Counted from the stretch's first letter, positions 50,901-62,348 are shown. The stretch: DNA of 64,000 nt from Pyropia yezoensis (GCA_009829735.1 CM020618.1:20383346-20447345), one strand, 5' to 3'. The notes: generated from the letters alone by a model not told the origin. Made by a program: numbers and translations.

Positions 50901-52690
50901 GGGGGAGCGCCGCCGCTTTCATGCTTTGCAGCGTCCACCCCCCCCCCCCCCCACTCGTTTGCCGACGCGCCACGGCCACACACGCAACGCGCCGGGGCCG
51001 CAGCGGTGGATTTTCTTTTACTGCCCTGGGCGGTCCCCCTGCGCCCCTGCCGACGGCCGGGCCCGCTGGTGGCCGAAGGACCGTTCAGCACAACAACATA
51101 CCCTGCCGCGCCACTCCACACCACCCTTCCCCCCGTCGGTGTGCTCAAACTGGAGGCCGATCGCCTGTTTGTGTGTTTGTGCGTGTGTGTGTCACACCCC
51201 CCCCGCCCGTCGGAGGGGGGGCCAACAACCCCAGCCGGGCTTGTTCCTTCAGGCGGCCGAGGGTATTTTGCCTGCGCGGGCTGCCCGCGCGCGCGAGCGT
51301 GGTGTGGTGGGTGTTGGCAAGGACGCGGCCGCGGTGTGGCCGCCGCCCCGGCCGCTCCTACGCCCCTCGTCACCGGGGCTGCTGCTCGCTGTCGGACGAC
51401 GCAGCCGCGCAGGGTGCGCGTCCGGCAGGGGCAGGGAGGTGGGCCCTCCAGCGGGCCGCACACGCCTCGCCCCCAAACCTGGCAGGGGGCGGGTGGGCCA
51501 GGCCCAACCCCGCCGTGGCTGCGGCTGTGACCCACCACAACCCTGTGCCGCGCCTCCCCCTCGGCCCCACGCACCGTCACCCGTCTCGGCCGCTGCCGCG
51601 ATCGAGCGGCGCGCGTCCGTCGGGCCCGCTGTCACGCCGCAGTGTGTGGCGGGCACGGCCACGGCGCGCGTCGGCTGCGCTGCTTGGCGGGAGCGAGGGG
51701 TGTGGAGGGTGTGCCGGGAAGGGAGCCAGATCGGCGGTGATGGTCGCGGGCGTGCGGGTGCGGCGGCCGTCGCCAGCCGACTGCGATCAGGGGGCCGGGT
51801 GACAGACGGCCAGGCGCGGGCCTGTCGGCGGGGGTCGTGTGTGTCCACGAGCGCGGTTCGCTACACCCCGCTCGCTAGCGGCCGCCGTCAAGGTCCGCGC
51901 GTCAACCCCCGCCCACGCCCCCCCCGCGCCGGGGATCGTTTCAATTCTTTTGGATGGTCGGAGGTGGGGAGGAAGGCCGAGCGGGAACGGGGGAGGGAGA
52001 GAGCCGCGGCGGCGCGCGCCCATCGGGGATAAAACACAGACCGCAGCCAGCCGGGCGCGCGCGCGGGCGGGCCCCGCCGGGGCCGCACACGCACGCACCG
52101 CCGACGAGACGAGCGGGGGGTGGGGGGGGGGATGGGAGCATCGCGCTTGCCCCCCCATCATGGGTGCCCGTTAAGAGGGTTTTGGTGCCGGCTGTGGCCG
52201 CCAGTCGGCCCAGTTGGGGTTGCCAACCAGCCGAGGGAGTGGTCGGAGACCAAGGCCGGCTGTGGAAGGGGGGGGGGGAAGGCGCGCACCTAACCCGCGG
52301 CAGGGGGGGGGGATGCGCTTGGATTGGTCGGCGCACCCCCTCGCCTGCGCGTGTGGGCCTCCCCCGGGGGGGTGAGAACTGGTGTGCCCGGGGGCCTAGG
52401 TGGTGTGAGGGGAGAGAGAAGGCGGAGACGCTGTTTGATGCAGAGGGCGGCGTTCCGCCTCCTGGTATATGAGGCACCACCAGCCGGTCCGGTCCTTTCA
52501 GCGTCGGACACGCGCCCACACGCGCGCTGTTCCATCAAAAGCTGAACGGGGTGCGTCGCGACCAGCGATGTGGGTCTGCCCCAGCGCACTGCCATCAGCA
52601 TCCTCCTCCCTTCGCTCGCTGTTCCATTCCGTCATCCACCTCCTTTCTCTCATTTCCCCCTGAGACGCACGCTCTCCTTTTCCTCTCGCC
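47901..52690. other. Copia LTR start, then host intergenic DNA
   Basis: The first few hundred bases are probably the copia 3' LTR. After that I see only GC-rich DNA with short CGTG/GTGCG repeats (48130-48260), GGTGGTGGT runs (49570-49595), C and G runs (50936-50952, 52119-52131, 52267-52278), and many long but mutually overlapping open frames that follow from high GC. No frame shows a domain. 52600-52690 is a C/T-rich leader for the zinc-finger gene. Confidence 0.5.
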
Positions 52691-52756
52691 GTGAGCCACC
52701 ATCGTCCCCTGTCTTCCGACAAGTCTTTTGGCATCCCTGCCCCACCAGCCCCCGCG

Positions 52757-53617
52757 ATGGACCTGTCCACCCTGTTGACGACAGATATGGACCCCCGCTC
52801 CCACGCGGCTGCCAGTATGCTGCTGCTACAAGCCGGCGGCCCCACGTCAACGCCCTCCACCGACTGCGACAGCGGGACGTCCTCCGACGGCACAAGAACA
52901 CCCCGGTCAGTACAAGTACCGCCTCGCTCGTCGGCGCCGGCGCCGGCAAGTGACGGTGGCGGTTGTGGCGGCGGCGGCCATGCCTTCAACCTTAGTGCTA
53001 CCGGCGGCCTCGGGTACACCCACGCCCATGGCCACTCTCACGCTCACGCGCACACCCATCACGCCCGTGCGTACGGGGGTGTCCTCGGCGGGGGCGCTGG
53101 CGGCGGAGCGCCCATTGAGTTGGGCGCCTTTTCTCCCGCCCCCCCCCCCGCCGGGGACGCGGGCGGGGGCGCTGCCGGCGGTGACCTGCCGGCGGCACCG
53201 CCCCCCTCTCGCGGCGGGTCGTCGTCCCCCGGGGGCGGCGGCGGGGACCCCGGCGGGTGCTGCTACATTTGTGGCACCTACTTCACGCGCAAGACCAACG
53301 TGGAGAAGCACCTCACCACTCGCCACGGCGTTGGCATTGCGCAGGCGTCCTTCCCGTGCGAGGTCTGCGGCGTGTCCTTCCTGCTTATGGAGTACACGCG
53401 GCGGCATGAAAAGAACATCCACCACCACAAGCGCCAGTACCGGTGCGGCATCTGCCGCAAGATGTGCTTTGGCTTCCGCTCCAAGCTCGTCGAGCACCTC
53501 CGCACCGCCCACGGCGGCAAGGGCGTCGTCTGCGCCGCGTGCGGCTGCGCCTTTAAGGACGTGACGCTTCTCGAGCGGCACTACAAGCGCAAACATGCAC
53601 GGACAGCTGATGCTTGA
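52757..53617 (+). CDS. C2H2 zinc-finger protein, four fingers
   Basis: 286 codons from ATG (CCCGCGATGG) to TGA. The frame is open upstream, but I see no earlier ATG in it. Residues 1-165 are low complexity: a Ser/Thr/Gly head, a His-rich block (THAHGHSHAHAHTHHAR, about 96-112), then Gly/Pro/Ala. Four C2H2 fingers fill the rest: C169/C172/H185/H190, C201/C204/H217/H222, C230/C233/H247/H252 and C259/C262/H275/H280. Linkers are not the TGEKP type. Finger 2 ends in HHHKR. Expected to be nuclear and to bind nucleic acid, as most multi-finger C2H2 proteins are; the target is unknown. The His-rich block might bind metal. It is preceded by a pyrimidine-rich leader and followed by T-rich DNA (53690-53900). 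Single exon. Confidence 0.85.
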   Translation: MDLSTLLTTDMDPRSHAAASMLLLQAGGPTSTPSTDCDSGTSSDGTRTPRSVQVPPRSSAPAPASDGGGCGGGGHAFNLSATGGLGYTHAHGHSHAHAHTHHARAYGGVLGGGAGGGAPIELGAFSPAPPPAGDAGGGAAGGDLPAAPPPSRGGSSSPGGGGGDPGGCCYICGTYFTRKTNVEKHLTTRHGVGIAQASFPCEVCGVSFLLMEYTRRHEKNIHHHKRQYRCGICRKMCFGFRSKLVEHLRTAHGGKGVVCAACGCAFKDVTLLERHYKRKHARTADA

Positions 53618-54484
53618 AGCGTCCGCAGAAGAAGGCCAGCGCGGCTGGCGGCCAGCGCAGCGGCGTCGCCCTGCCCTGTGTCGTTTTTCTCTGACATTTT
53701 TTTCATTCTCTCTTTTCACTGTTGGGCCTATCGTATTGAACCGTGTCCGTCTGTTGTGGATTGTGGGTCTGTTCGGCGGGGGTTTGATCCGTACTACTGG
53801 GAATCTTTTTTTTTTTTCCTCTCGGTCTCCCCTCCCACCCCTTTTTTCTTCCTACATACTTCCTCTCTTCCGTGCCCTTATTCTTTCGCGCCTCTGTTTT
53901 CTTCTTCCCTGGGAGTCGCCTTTTTGATTGTGATGGTGTCCGTGACCCTTGCGTTTCCTCTCGTATGCTTTGTTGGGCTGCCGCCCCGACCGACCATAAA
54001 AAAGACAAAGCGACGCACCCTCCAAGCGTTGTCGCGATGGCCGTGGCCGCTGGGGCCTCGCTGCATGCCAGAGATGGAAAAGCGAGCGCAGGGACGCTGC
54101 TGGCCACATGGGGCGCCTCCTCTGGCGACTAGCCTGCGCTGGTCCAGCCGCGGCGGCCACGGCCGCGGGTCCGACCGCGGGGACGGAGACCGCTTTCGCG
54201 GTCTCTGGCGGCAAGGACCACCACTAAGGCGGCCGTACCGCCTGCTGGGCGTGTGTGGACCACCGCGCACGAGGGGGGCGGCGAGCCCACCGGTGGCCGC
54301 CAGCAACAACACAACCCAAACGCGCGCATCTGAAGTGGTGGGCCGGCGCGGGCACGCAGGCGCAGGCCACATCCCCCTCCTTCACCCCTCGTCACACGCA
54401 ATCTCGCTGCCCCCCCCCCCCCCCCCTTTCCCTGCCGCCACAACAGCCAACATGAGAAAGACTCCGTGGGCGCTCGGGGAACCG
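53618..54484. other. Intergenic, T-rich then GC-rich
   Basis: T and CT runs (53690-53900) fit the 3' UTR and end of the zinc-finger gene. The rest shows nothing I can name apart from a C run at 54412-54426. Confidence 0.5.
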
Positions 54485-55558
54485 TCACCTTCCCGCCCTC
54501 CCCGCCCCCTCAACAGGTTCCCCCACCACCCGCTCGTACGGCACCTCTGGCGCGCGGCCACGGAGGTTGGGCGTTGGGTACCGCCCAAACGTACGGGCGT
54601 CGGGCGCAGCGGAGTCCCCCCCGCACGCGGCCCCCCGTGCGTCCACCCACACCGCCTCTGCGACGAGCAGCGCCGGCGCGTCGTCGACGGCGGCGGCGGC
54701 GGCGGCGGTGCCCCCCCAGGTCTGTGCCCACAGCTCCGCCGGCGGCTCCCCCGCCGCCGCCGCCGCCGCCACCGCCGCTGCCCGCAGCACCCGCAAGGCC
54801 GCCGTGGCCAGCCGATGCGGGGCGGGCGACGCGGCCGAGGACGTGGCGGCGGGGCTCACCACAAACGCCACCTCCACCCGGCCGGCGCCGCCCACCCCGG
54901 CCGCCACCGTCGTGGACGTGACGGGCGCGGCGGCAGCAGCGGCAATGGCGGTGGCCAAGGCGGTGGGCAGGTCCGCACCCGCCGCCCCCACCCCGCCCTC
55001 CCCGCAAGCGGCAGCCGCCGCCGCGGCCGCCGCGGCCGCCGCGGCCGCCGCCGCCGCCGCCGCCGCCGCCGCTGCCGGCGACGCCACCAGCACCTCTGCC
55101 AGCGCCACCCGCACCACCGTGCCGCCCCTGCCCGTGCGGCCGCGCGGCGGCAGCAGCGGCGGCGGCACAATGGTGACGCGCGCCCACGCGGCGGGCGTCA
55201 CGGGGTGCGGCCGCGGCGGGCGGGCGCGGAGCTCCAGCGCCACCACCGCCTGCAGCTGGTGGGTGGTGGCCCCGTCGGGGGCCACCCCCGCGCCCAGCGT
55301 CAGCAGCAGCCCGTGCTCCAGCCGCAGCCCCGACCGGCGGAGGGTTGCCCCCCAGCCACCGCCCCGCCCGCCGCCGCCGCCGACGCCGCTGCCGCCGGCG
55401 CCCCCCCCCGGGCGGGGCGGCGGCGCCTCGGCGCGGCCGTGCAGCAGCCACCCCGCGGCGGTCAGGGCGGGCGCCACCGCCGCCACCGCCACCCCCGTCG
55501 CGGCGGCGACCGCCCACCCCACATCCACCACCAGGCCGTGGCGGTCGACTGCAAAGCA

Positions 55559-55590
<32 letters not shown>

Positions 55591-55877
55591 CCCGCGTCAC
55601 TGCCGTCCGCGGCGGCGGCAGCGGCGGCGGCGGGGGGGGGCGCGGGGGCGCCACAAAAAAGACGGTCGTGTTGGCGGGGCGGGCGGGCAGGGGCAGGTGC
55701 CCCCCCGGCGGCGGCGGGAGCACCCGCTCGTCGAGCGCCGCCGACGCGGCGGCCACGTCGGGGGGCACCGCCACGCGGCTTGCCGGCGCCTCCTCCTCCC
55801 GCAGCAGCGCCGAGTAGAGGTCAGAGGACAGCCACGCCGACGCAGGGGGCGGGGGGGACGGGGAGGGGGAGGGGGAA

Positions 55878-55908
<31 letters not shown>

Positions 55909-56083
55909 CGGGGGCGACCGGCCCCCGCCGATGGGGACGCCGCCAGCCGACCCCCGCCCGCCGGCGGTGGGGGGCGGCGGCGGGGCGGGGCGGGGAAAGG
56001 CCGCCGCCCACCGCCGCCGCGGCCGGCGGTGGCGGCGGCCGCAGCGGCGGCCACCCCACGGGGCCACCACGGACAAAGGCCAT
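54485..56083 (-). CDS. Ala/Pro/Gly-rich protein of unknown function
   Basis: 532 codons on -, ATG in a CCGGCATGGCC context, stop TGA at 54485. Low-complexity blocks alternate with segments that look folded. Residues 1-80 are Pro/Arg-rich, with a poly-Pro run encoded by a 31-base G run on + (55878-55908). Then come SAWLSSDLYSALLREEEAPA, NTTVFFVAPP, VVACFAVDRHGLVVDVGWAV, LEHGLLLTLGAGVAPDG, LQAVVALELRA and RVEVAFVVSP, which could be beta strands, and a poly-Ala run of over 20 residues. I recognise no family. It lies tail-to-tail with the zinc-finger gene and 857 bases downstream of the SUZ12-like gene on the same strand. Introns cannot be excluded. Confidence 0.5.
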
Positions 56084-56939
56084 GCCGGCAGGTGTGGGGG
56101 AACGCGCGGGGGGGAGGGGGCGGGGGAAGGGGCGCCCGCGGCCGGGGCGGCGGCGGAAGCGGCGGGGGCGGGGGGAGGAGGCGGGGAGGTTGGGTGGGAG
56201 AGGGGGGAGAGACTGGTCACGCGCCCCCCCGCCACGCCGCGCCGCGGGCGGGTGCGTCCATGACCTTGGCGGGAGGGCGGGCGGGGGACGGGCGGGGGCG
56301 CCACTGTCCGACGCCCTGGGGCGTGGCCCGTGTGGCCAATGGACGCGGGGAGGCGGGGAGGCAGAGTGGGGGGGGCGTCCCCCAGCCAGGTGAGGCGGGG
56401 CGCACGGCGGACGGCCACTGGCTGCCGGTCGGCCCGGCGGCGGGAGGCCCGGCCTAGCCAGCTGCCTCGCCCGCCCGGCGGGGTGGGGGGGGGGGGGGGG
56501 AGGCGTGGGGCCCGTGTCGGCAACGCCGCCGTGGTCAGACGCCGGAGGAGCGGGCAGGCGCGGCGGCGGCGGCGCGGCGCTCCCCCATCTCCCGCGCAGG
56601 GTTTGCAGAGGGCTGTGCGTGGGGTGTGTTGGCAACGGCGGGGGGGGGCAGGGAGTACATAGGTCTTCCTTACGGGGAAGCTACCAACACAGTAGACCCA
56701 GCGGGGTGGGTGGGGGGGGGGAAGACGAGCGGACAACCCTACCAGACCAGTATGTACAGGGGGAACCAGCGCGGGAGGTACAAACGTTCCAAGCAACCAT
56801 CACTAGACACACACGCGCCGCCACTGCCGGTGCCCCTCCGCGGCCCACGCCCCCCCCCCCTGCGTGGGCGGGTCTGCCACGGCGGCGGGCAGCGCCGCCC
56901 CCCCCCCTCTCGTCACAGCCGGCCGCGCGCCGCCGCGCG
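56084..56939. other. Intergenic between two - strand genes
   Basis: GC-rich with G runs (for example 56487-56498). TACATAGG and an AT-poorer leader near 56655-56700 are the only change in composition. No gene was seen. Confidence 0.4.
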
Positions 56940-59900
56940 TCACCAGCGGGGGCGCTTGCGCCGGCGGCCGCCCGTCGGCCGCCGTTCCGCCTCCCGCCGC
57001 GTCCGCGTCGGCCGGCCGCCGCGGGCGGCCATGCCCGCCGCGGCGAGCGCCGCCTCTGCCTCGGCCGCCGCCGCCACCGTAATCGCCTCGGCGGGGTCGA
57101 GCGCGCGGCGGCCGCCACCACCCCCCCCGCCGTCGCCGCCGCCACCACCCCCACCGCCCCCACCGCCACCAGCCGCTGCGGCCGCCCCCCCGGCCGCCGC
57201 CTCTCCAGCCGCCCCTGGTGCCGCTGCCGACGCTGCTCCTGCCGTTCCAAGCCCCATCGCCGTCGACGTCGCCGTCGCCGTCGCCGTCGCCGCCGCCGCC
57301 AGCGACGGCGACGGCGTCGGCGGCGGCGGCGGGATGGCGAGCGCCCCCACCGCCGCCGCGGCGGCGGCAGCGTCTACCAGCCCGTACTCGTACAGGACGC
57401 CCACGTGGGCGACCAGCTGCGGCCGCAGGGCGGCGGCCGCAAGCGCCCCCCGGCGGGCCGCCACAAACGACGCCAGCGTCGCGGCAACGTGGCGGTCGCT
57501 CCACGGCGGGGCGGCGGCAACGTGCCCATTCCACAGCGCCATAAACAGCACATCGGGGGCGGGGGCGGGGAGGCGGCCCAGCCGGGCCGCGTCCATGGCG
57601 GTCACCCACGCCTCGTCCAGCTCGTCTTCCGAGTCGGGGTCGAGGCCGGGGGGGGGGGCGCCGTCGGCGGTGGGGGGGGGGGGCGGCGGGGGGACCACCG
57701 GCGCCAGGCTGGTCGTATGAAAGTAGCGGCCCCGGCGGAGGGCGGTGGAGAGGGGGGGTGGGGGCGGGGGGGGGGGCCCTTGGCGGGTGGGGGGGGGAGT
57801 AGGCCGGAAGCCGCCGCGACACCCCCGGCGCGAGGGGGTGGGGGGGGAAGGGAGCGTCGGGGACGGGGCCGGTGGGGGGGGGGGGGGGGGCTGCCCGTGT
57901 GTCGGCGACGGCGGCACAACCCGCGCCGGCGGGCGGGAGGAGCGACGGCGGGAGGAGCCGCGCTGCGCCTCGGGTGGGGGGGAGGAGGGGGGCAGGGACG
58001 AGCCGCTGCGGCCGCTGGCAGCCGCCGTCGACGCACGCCTGTGGGGAGGCGGGAGTAACAATCAAGCCGGGGCGGCGACCAAGAGGGGAAGAACAAACGG
58101 GCGTGGGCGAGGCCCAGGTAGGCCGGCACCATGAACACACACAAGCGCAAGTCAGTCGCCAAAAAATATACCCGGAGGCGCCACGCGGGTCACCGCCGCC
58201 GCCACCACCACCCTCCCTCGTCGCCCATCAGCCCAACAGCAGCACCCACTCACACACCCACAGCGGGTCCACTCGGCCGGGGCTTCGCGCGGAGCTCCCG
58301 CCTTCAACGTACAGTGGTGGCAGCTTGGTGTCCGTGTCAGACTGCGCCAGCCGCGAGCGCCCGCCGCCGCCGCCGCCGCCGTCGCCGCTGCCGTCGCCGC
58401 CGCCGTCGCTCGACGCGGTCGCCACGGGTGGTGGCTCGGCGGCGCTCACAGAGGGCACGTCCCCAGAGGAGGTGGCGGCGGCGGTGACGGCGGCGGCGGT
58501 ACGGAGGGGCGCCACACCCGCCGCCATCGACAGGCGCCCCGCGCGGCGGCGGGTGGCGACCCGGCGTTGTAGAGCAGATTCTGGAAGGAACACAGGGGAC
58601 AAGATAGTGAGGGCACCACCACGGTAACAGGCACCATGCAGACGCCTTCGTTAGTGCGCGTCCAGTGGCCCTGCCAGCCCGTCCAAAAGCGGGCTGACCC
58701 ACACGCGGCCGCACGCCGCGCCGCCTTGCCAACCGGCGACAGCCACGCGGAATGGCACTTGGTCGCCCCGCGGCGTGCGGCAACCAAACGCCGCCGCGGC
58801 CCTCCCACGTTGCCGCTCACTGCGACGCCCCCGCCCACTCGTGCGGCGCCACCCCCTCCTCACTCCCCCCCAACAAGGCGTACCTCTGGCCCACCGCGAG
58901 TACGCCGGGAAGCGGCGCGACGACACGCACAGCAGCTCCCCCCCCACCGGGATGAGCGTATCCGCCACCGACGTTTCCGGCAGCCACTCAATCTGAGCGT
59001 GGTACCGGTCGACGGCCCCCCCCTGGAGGGCCCGGAAGAAGGTAACCGCCACGCCCACGTGCGCTTCCGCCGTGTGCCGCCGCAGGCCGTCCACCCCACG
59101 CCCGTCAATGTGGCACAGCGGGCAGCGGGTGTCGGGGCGGGTCTCCCCACCACCGCCGCCGTCGCCCACCACGGTGTAGTGAATCTCCACGCGGGGCGGC
59201 GCGGGGGGGGCCCCCGCAGCGGCCGCTGCCGCTACCGCCGCCGCAGCCGACGCGGCAGCCTCTGGAGATGTTAGCCCAGCCGCTGGGGGGGGGGACGCGG
59301 CGGCAGCGGCGCCCCCGCCGCCATCGACGGCGGGCGGCGCCCCCCCCCACGCGGTCCCGGCGGCGGCCGCAGCCGCCGCCGCCGCCGCCGCCGGGGAGAC
59401 GGGCAGCCCGAGGAAGAGGGCGTACGAGGAGAGGCCGTGGAGGGGTGGCACCCCCCCCACCCACGCCAGCCGCAGGCGCCACCCCCCCCCGCGGCCGACC
59501 GTCGCGACCGCCCCCGTGCCGGGCACCACCCCCACCCACTGGCCGCCCGCGTAGAGCACAATGTCCCCGCCGCCTGGGGCGACCGCCCCCTCGGGGGCGC
59601 GGCCAGCCACCCGCAGCAGCAGCCGCCCGCCCGCCGCCGCCACCGTCGGCACGTCGTCGCCGCCGCGGACGTTGCCATTAGCGTGGCCATCGCCGTCGCC
59701 GCCGCTGTCGCCGGTGCCGCCGCCGTTGGCAGCGCCTCCCGCCGTCACGGGTCGCGCGGCGGCCGCCAGCAGCGCCACCACGCCCAGCCGCAGGTCCACC
59801 CCCACCGTATCCCCGTGGCCAGCCAGCACGCCCACACTCAGCAACGACGGCACGGCAGCGCCGCCCCCCGGCGCAGGCGCCTCGGCCATCAGCGCCACGT

Positions 59901-60245
59901 ACGCCGAGGGGCCACTGCCACCGCCAGCCCCCCCCCCACCCCCGCCACCACCACCACCACCACCACCACCCCCCCACCACCACCCCCGACCTCGGACGGC
60001 GGCGACGCGGCGCGCGTGCCCCCGCCCCCCCCCCCTCCTCCCCCCGCCCCGCCGCCGACAGTCCCACTCGCCGCCCCCCGGGGCGCGCCAACGAGCGACA
60101 CGGTCAGGCCGAGGATGAGCGCCGGCACGCCCGCCGGCAGCGTCCGTGGCGGCCGCACCTCCCGGTGGGAGGCCTGCCGGAAGGGGGGGGCCGCCCGCGC
60201 CGCGAGTGGCAGCGGCGGCAGCGGTGGGAAGGAGGTTGGCGCCAT
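56940..60245 (-). CDS. SUZ12-like: SUZ12/EMF2-like VEFS-box protein (PRC2 subunit), at least three exons
   Basis: The C-terminal exon (56940-57778) reads GRYFHTTSLAPV, DSEDELDEAW, FMALWNGHV and LVAHVGVLYEYGLVDA in that order. This is the VEFS box of SUZ12, EMF2, VRN2 and FIS2, the part that contacts the histone H3K27 methyltransferase in Polycomb repressive complex 2. An upstream exon (58884 to about 59898) has the family's single C2H2 finger: CPLC, then H-x4-H in RRHTAEAH. A middle exon (58254-58580) is linker. Intron 58581-58883 has GTACGC and TTCCTTCCAG edges. Intron 57779-58253 has GTGAGT and a C-rich tract ending CAAG. Both joins keep one frame, and unspliced reading hits a stop. The 5' end is tentative: a Met at 60245 opens a different frame reading LILGLTVSLVG, like the family's N-terminal strands. 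Poly-Ala, Gly and Pro insertions are abundant. A nuclear location is expected. Confidence 0.7.
57779..58253 (-). other. Probable intron of the SUZ12-like gene
   Basis: 475 bases, GTGAGT at the 5' edge and a pyrimidine-rich tract ending CAAG at the 3' edge. The phases agree on both sides, but other acceptors in the C-rich tract are possible. Confidence 0.5.
58581..58883 (-). other. Intron of the SUZ12-like gene
   Basis: 303 bases, 5' edge GTACGCC and 3' edge TTCCTTCCAG read on -. It joins phase 1 to phase 1 and avoids an in-frame stop. Confidence 0.65.
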
Positions 60246-61400
60246 GCCGGCCGCAGCGGCCGCGTCAGCGGCGGCCGCGGTGGTGGCGGCAGAGGGGGGC
60301 GCCCCTGCCAAAGTGGGACGGGGGGGGTGGGGCGGGGAGGGGGGGGGGGGGGGGGGGGCGAGGGCGGGGGCGCGAGCGCCTGAAAAAAAAAAACTCTTGA
60401 AGAGGCGCAAACAAACAGCGCCCCCCCTCTGCGACGGGCGGCCGGTTTCTTTTGAAGGATGCAGGGCGACGGGGTGGGGGGGGGGAGGGAAGGGTCACCC
60501 AGGGGGGCGGGGAAGTAGAGCAAGGGGCGGCCAGGCGCCGGGTCGACGCGCGCGTAGCGGCGGCGGGGTGCGGCAGAGCCGGCGCAGCCAAGAAAAGAGC
60601 GGGAATGCGGTGCGCGGCGCAGCCGCTGCACGCGCACTCGCTTTCTAAAGTCTAGCTAGTAGCCCCCCACTCCGTATCCTGCAGACCGCCCGCTGGGCGG
60701 AGAGTGGCCATGATGACACATAGCTCGAGTAGCGTGCAGGAAGGCATCATGGACCCCACGGGCCGAACCTGCTGTCAGCGACCGGGTGACGCGCCCGCAT
60801 CGCTGCCCTGCCGACGCTTCCGCCGCCAAGCGGGTATGGTTGTGCGCCCGCCTGGCGGCCGCTCGTGGCGGCGTGCGCGCCGTCTGGGGGGGTACGAGGG
60901 GATGTCCACCATGAGGCCTGTGCGATAAGCAATGCCTTGGCCCTTTTCACATCTGCCCAAGCTGCAAGGCAGCTGCAGGCGACGGCCGCCTTGGGGGACG
61001 TAGGTATCCACGCAAGAGGAGCAGCTCGTGCCGCCAAGCGCTCGGCCTGCCAGCCGCCATGGACAGGCATTGGGGCCTCTTGCCCACGGTGTCTTAGCTT
61101 GTCTTAGCCGGGCTTTTGCCGCAGGGGGCCGCCCTCCGTCGTTGGCCCGCCTCTTGTGGCTATGCACTGTCGCTGTCGGAAGTGGGCCCTGCCAACCCAT
61201 GGCCGCATCTCTACCCTGTTTTCAGAACCTCTTTCGCTCCAGTGTCGCCGGTACGCGGCACGCGCCCGACCGCGCCTGCCCTCGCTTGTTTTTGTCCCAC
61301 GTACCCCCTCCCCACCCCCACCATTGTGGCATCCTTTGCAGAGGTCGACCATGGGCACCCCCCTACTCCCCCGAAGCACTCCCTGCCCGGTTGACAGCCT
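60246..61400. other. Intergenic, upstream of the SUZ12-like gene
   Basis: A G run at 60341-60358, an A run at 60383-60392, and otherwise mixed sequence without a supported gene. Confidence 0.4.
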
Positions 61401-61523
61401 TATAGTGCGTCCCGTAAAAAGTGGACGTGCTCGTGTCGTGATCATGTCAAATATCGGCCACTGGACCAATCAAACGCACACTACACGACCCGTGCACGTC
61501 TACTTTTTGCGGGACGCACAATA
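61401..61523. mobile_element. Short TA-flanked hairpin element (MITE, Tc1/mariner-like)
   Basis: Two inverted arms of about 40 bases (61401-61440 and 61484-61523) match at about 35 positions, separated by a 43-base loop. The termini read TAGTGCGTCCCGTAAAAAGT and, inverted, TTGTGCGTCCCGCAAAAAGT, each preceded by TA. TA duplication and termini of this kind fit a non-autonomous Tc1/mariner-type element. No coding capacity. Confidence 0.6.
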
Positions 61524-62339
61524 CCCTCCCGCTACGGGCCTGTGCCTTTCCTGGCCGTATTTGATGGTGCCCACCGGCCGCTGGTGTCTGCAGCCCCCCC
61601 CCCCCCCCGCCGTCCTCCATCGACGATGAGAAACCCGTGCCGACGATGGGCGCCTGCGGCTGGGTGTCCGCGGCGGGCGCGTCGGGCGCCTGCCGCATCC
61701 TGTGCGTCGTCTATTTCCGTGCGTCGTGACAGCGGCGGAGGTGAATCCCCCTCGACCCCGCCCGAGACTTGCTATGACAGTGTCGCTGCTTTTATACCAC
61801 GGCCATCAGACACCCCATCACTGACCTCCTCGCCGCCGCCTGGCGAGGGACCCCGTCCCATCTCCGCGGACTTGGCCAGGCGAGCGGCGTCGCCCGTCTC
61901 CTCAGCTCAGAGACAGAGGCCGCCCTGCCGACGGCCGCTGACGGCCGCCGCCTAAATATTAGGCGACACCCCGCAGGCTGCGGAGCCTGAACCTGGTTCT
62001 CCGCAGCGGATAGAAGGCGGCCGCGCCGGTTGCCGAGGCGGGTGTCCGATCCCTGTGACAGCTGGTCATCGTCGACCACATCCTGCATATGCTCGATTGG
62101 TACGGCCAGATGGGCCGCGCCGGCCAGACCGCTGCGCTCGTGCGCCTCACCGCCATCGATATCGATCGCGATCAGCACGATTTAGGGCACGATGCACCCA
62201 CACGCGCGCCATGCCGCTCGCCCTGGCTGGTCGCCTGGAGTCGCTCATGACTGCATTGTTCCCGTAAAGATCACCGGACGATGCGGATACATATGTACAG
62301 TCTTTCTCCATTGCTGTGACATCCTTTCTTGGGCACGGT
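61524..62339. other. Intergenic, no supported gene
   Basis: A C run at 61596-61608. A 128-codon - strand frame (61792-62178) with ordinary composition (HLAVPIEHMQDVVDDDQL) is open, but it has no domain and the + strand is partly open too. From about 61950 the sequence is less GC-rich than its surroundings. Confidence 0.35.
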
Positions 62340-62348
62340 GTCTAGTAA

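Noticed and set aside
49000-52400. Several open frames of 150-390 codons on both strands
   Set aside because: They overlap each other in all frames, are Pro/Arg/Gly-rich, and show no domain. This is expected by chance at this GC content.
61792-62178. A possible bacterial-like 128-codon gene
   Set aside because: Composition is ordinary, but there is no domain, no second supporting frame and no neighbouring bacterial sequence.
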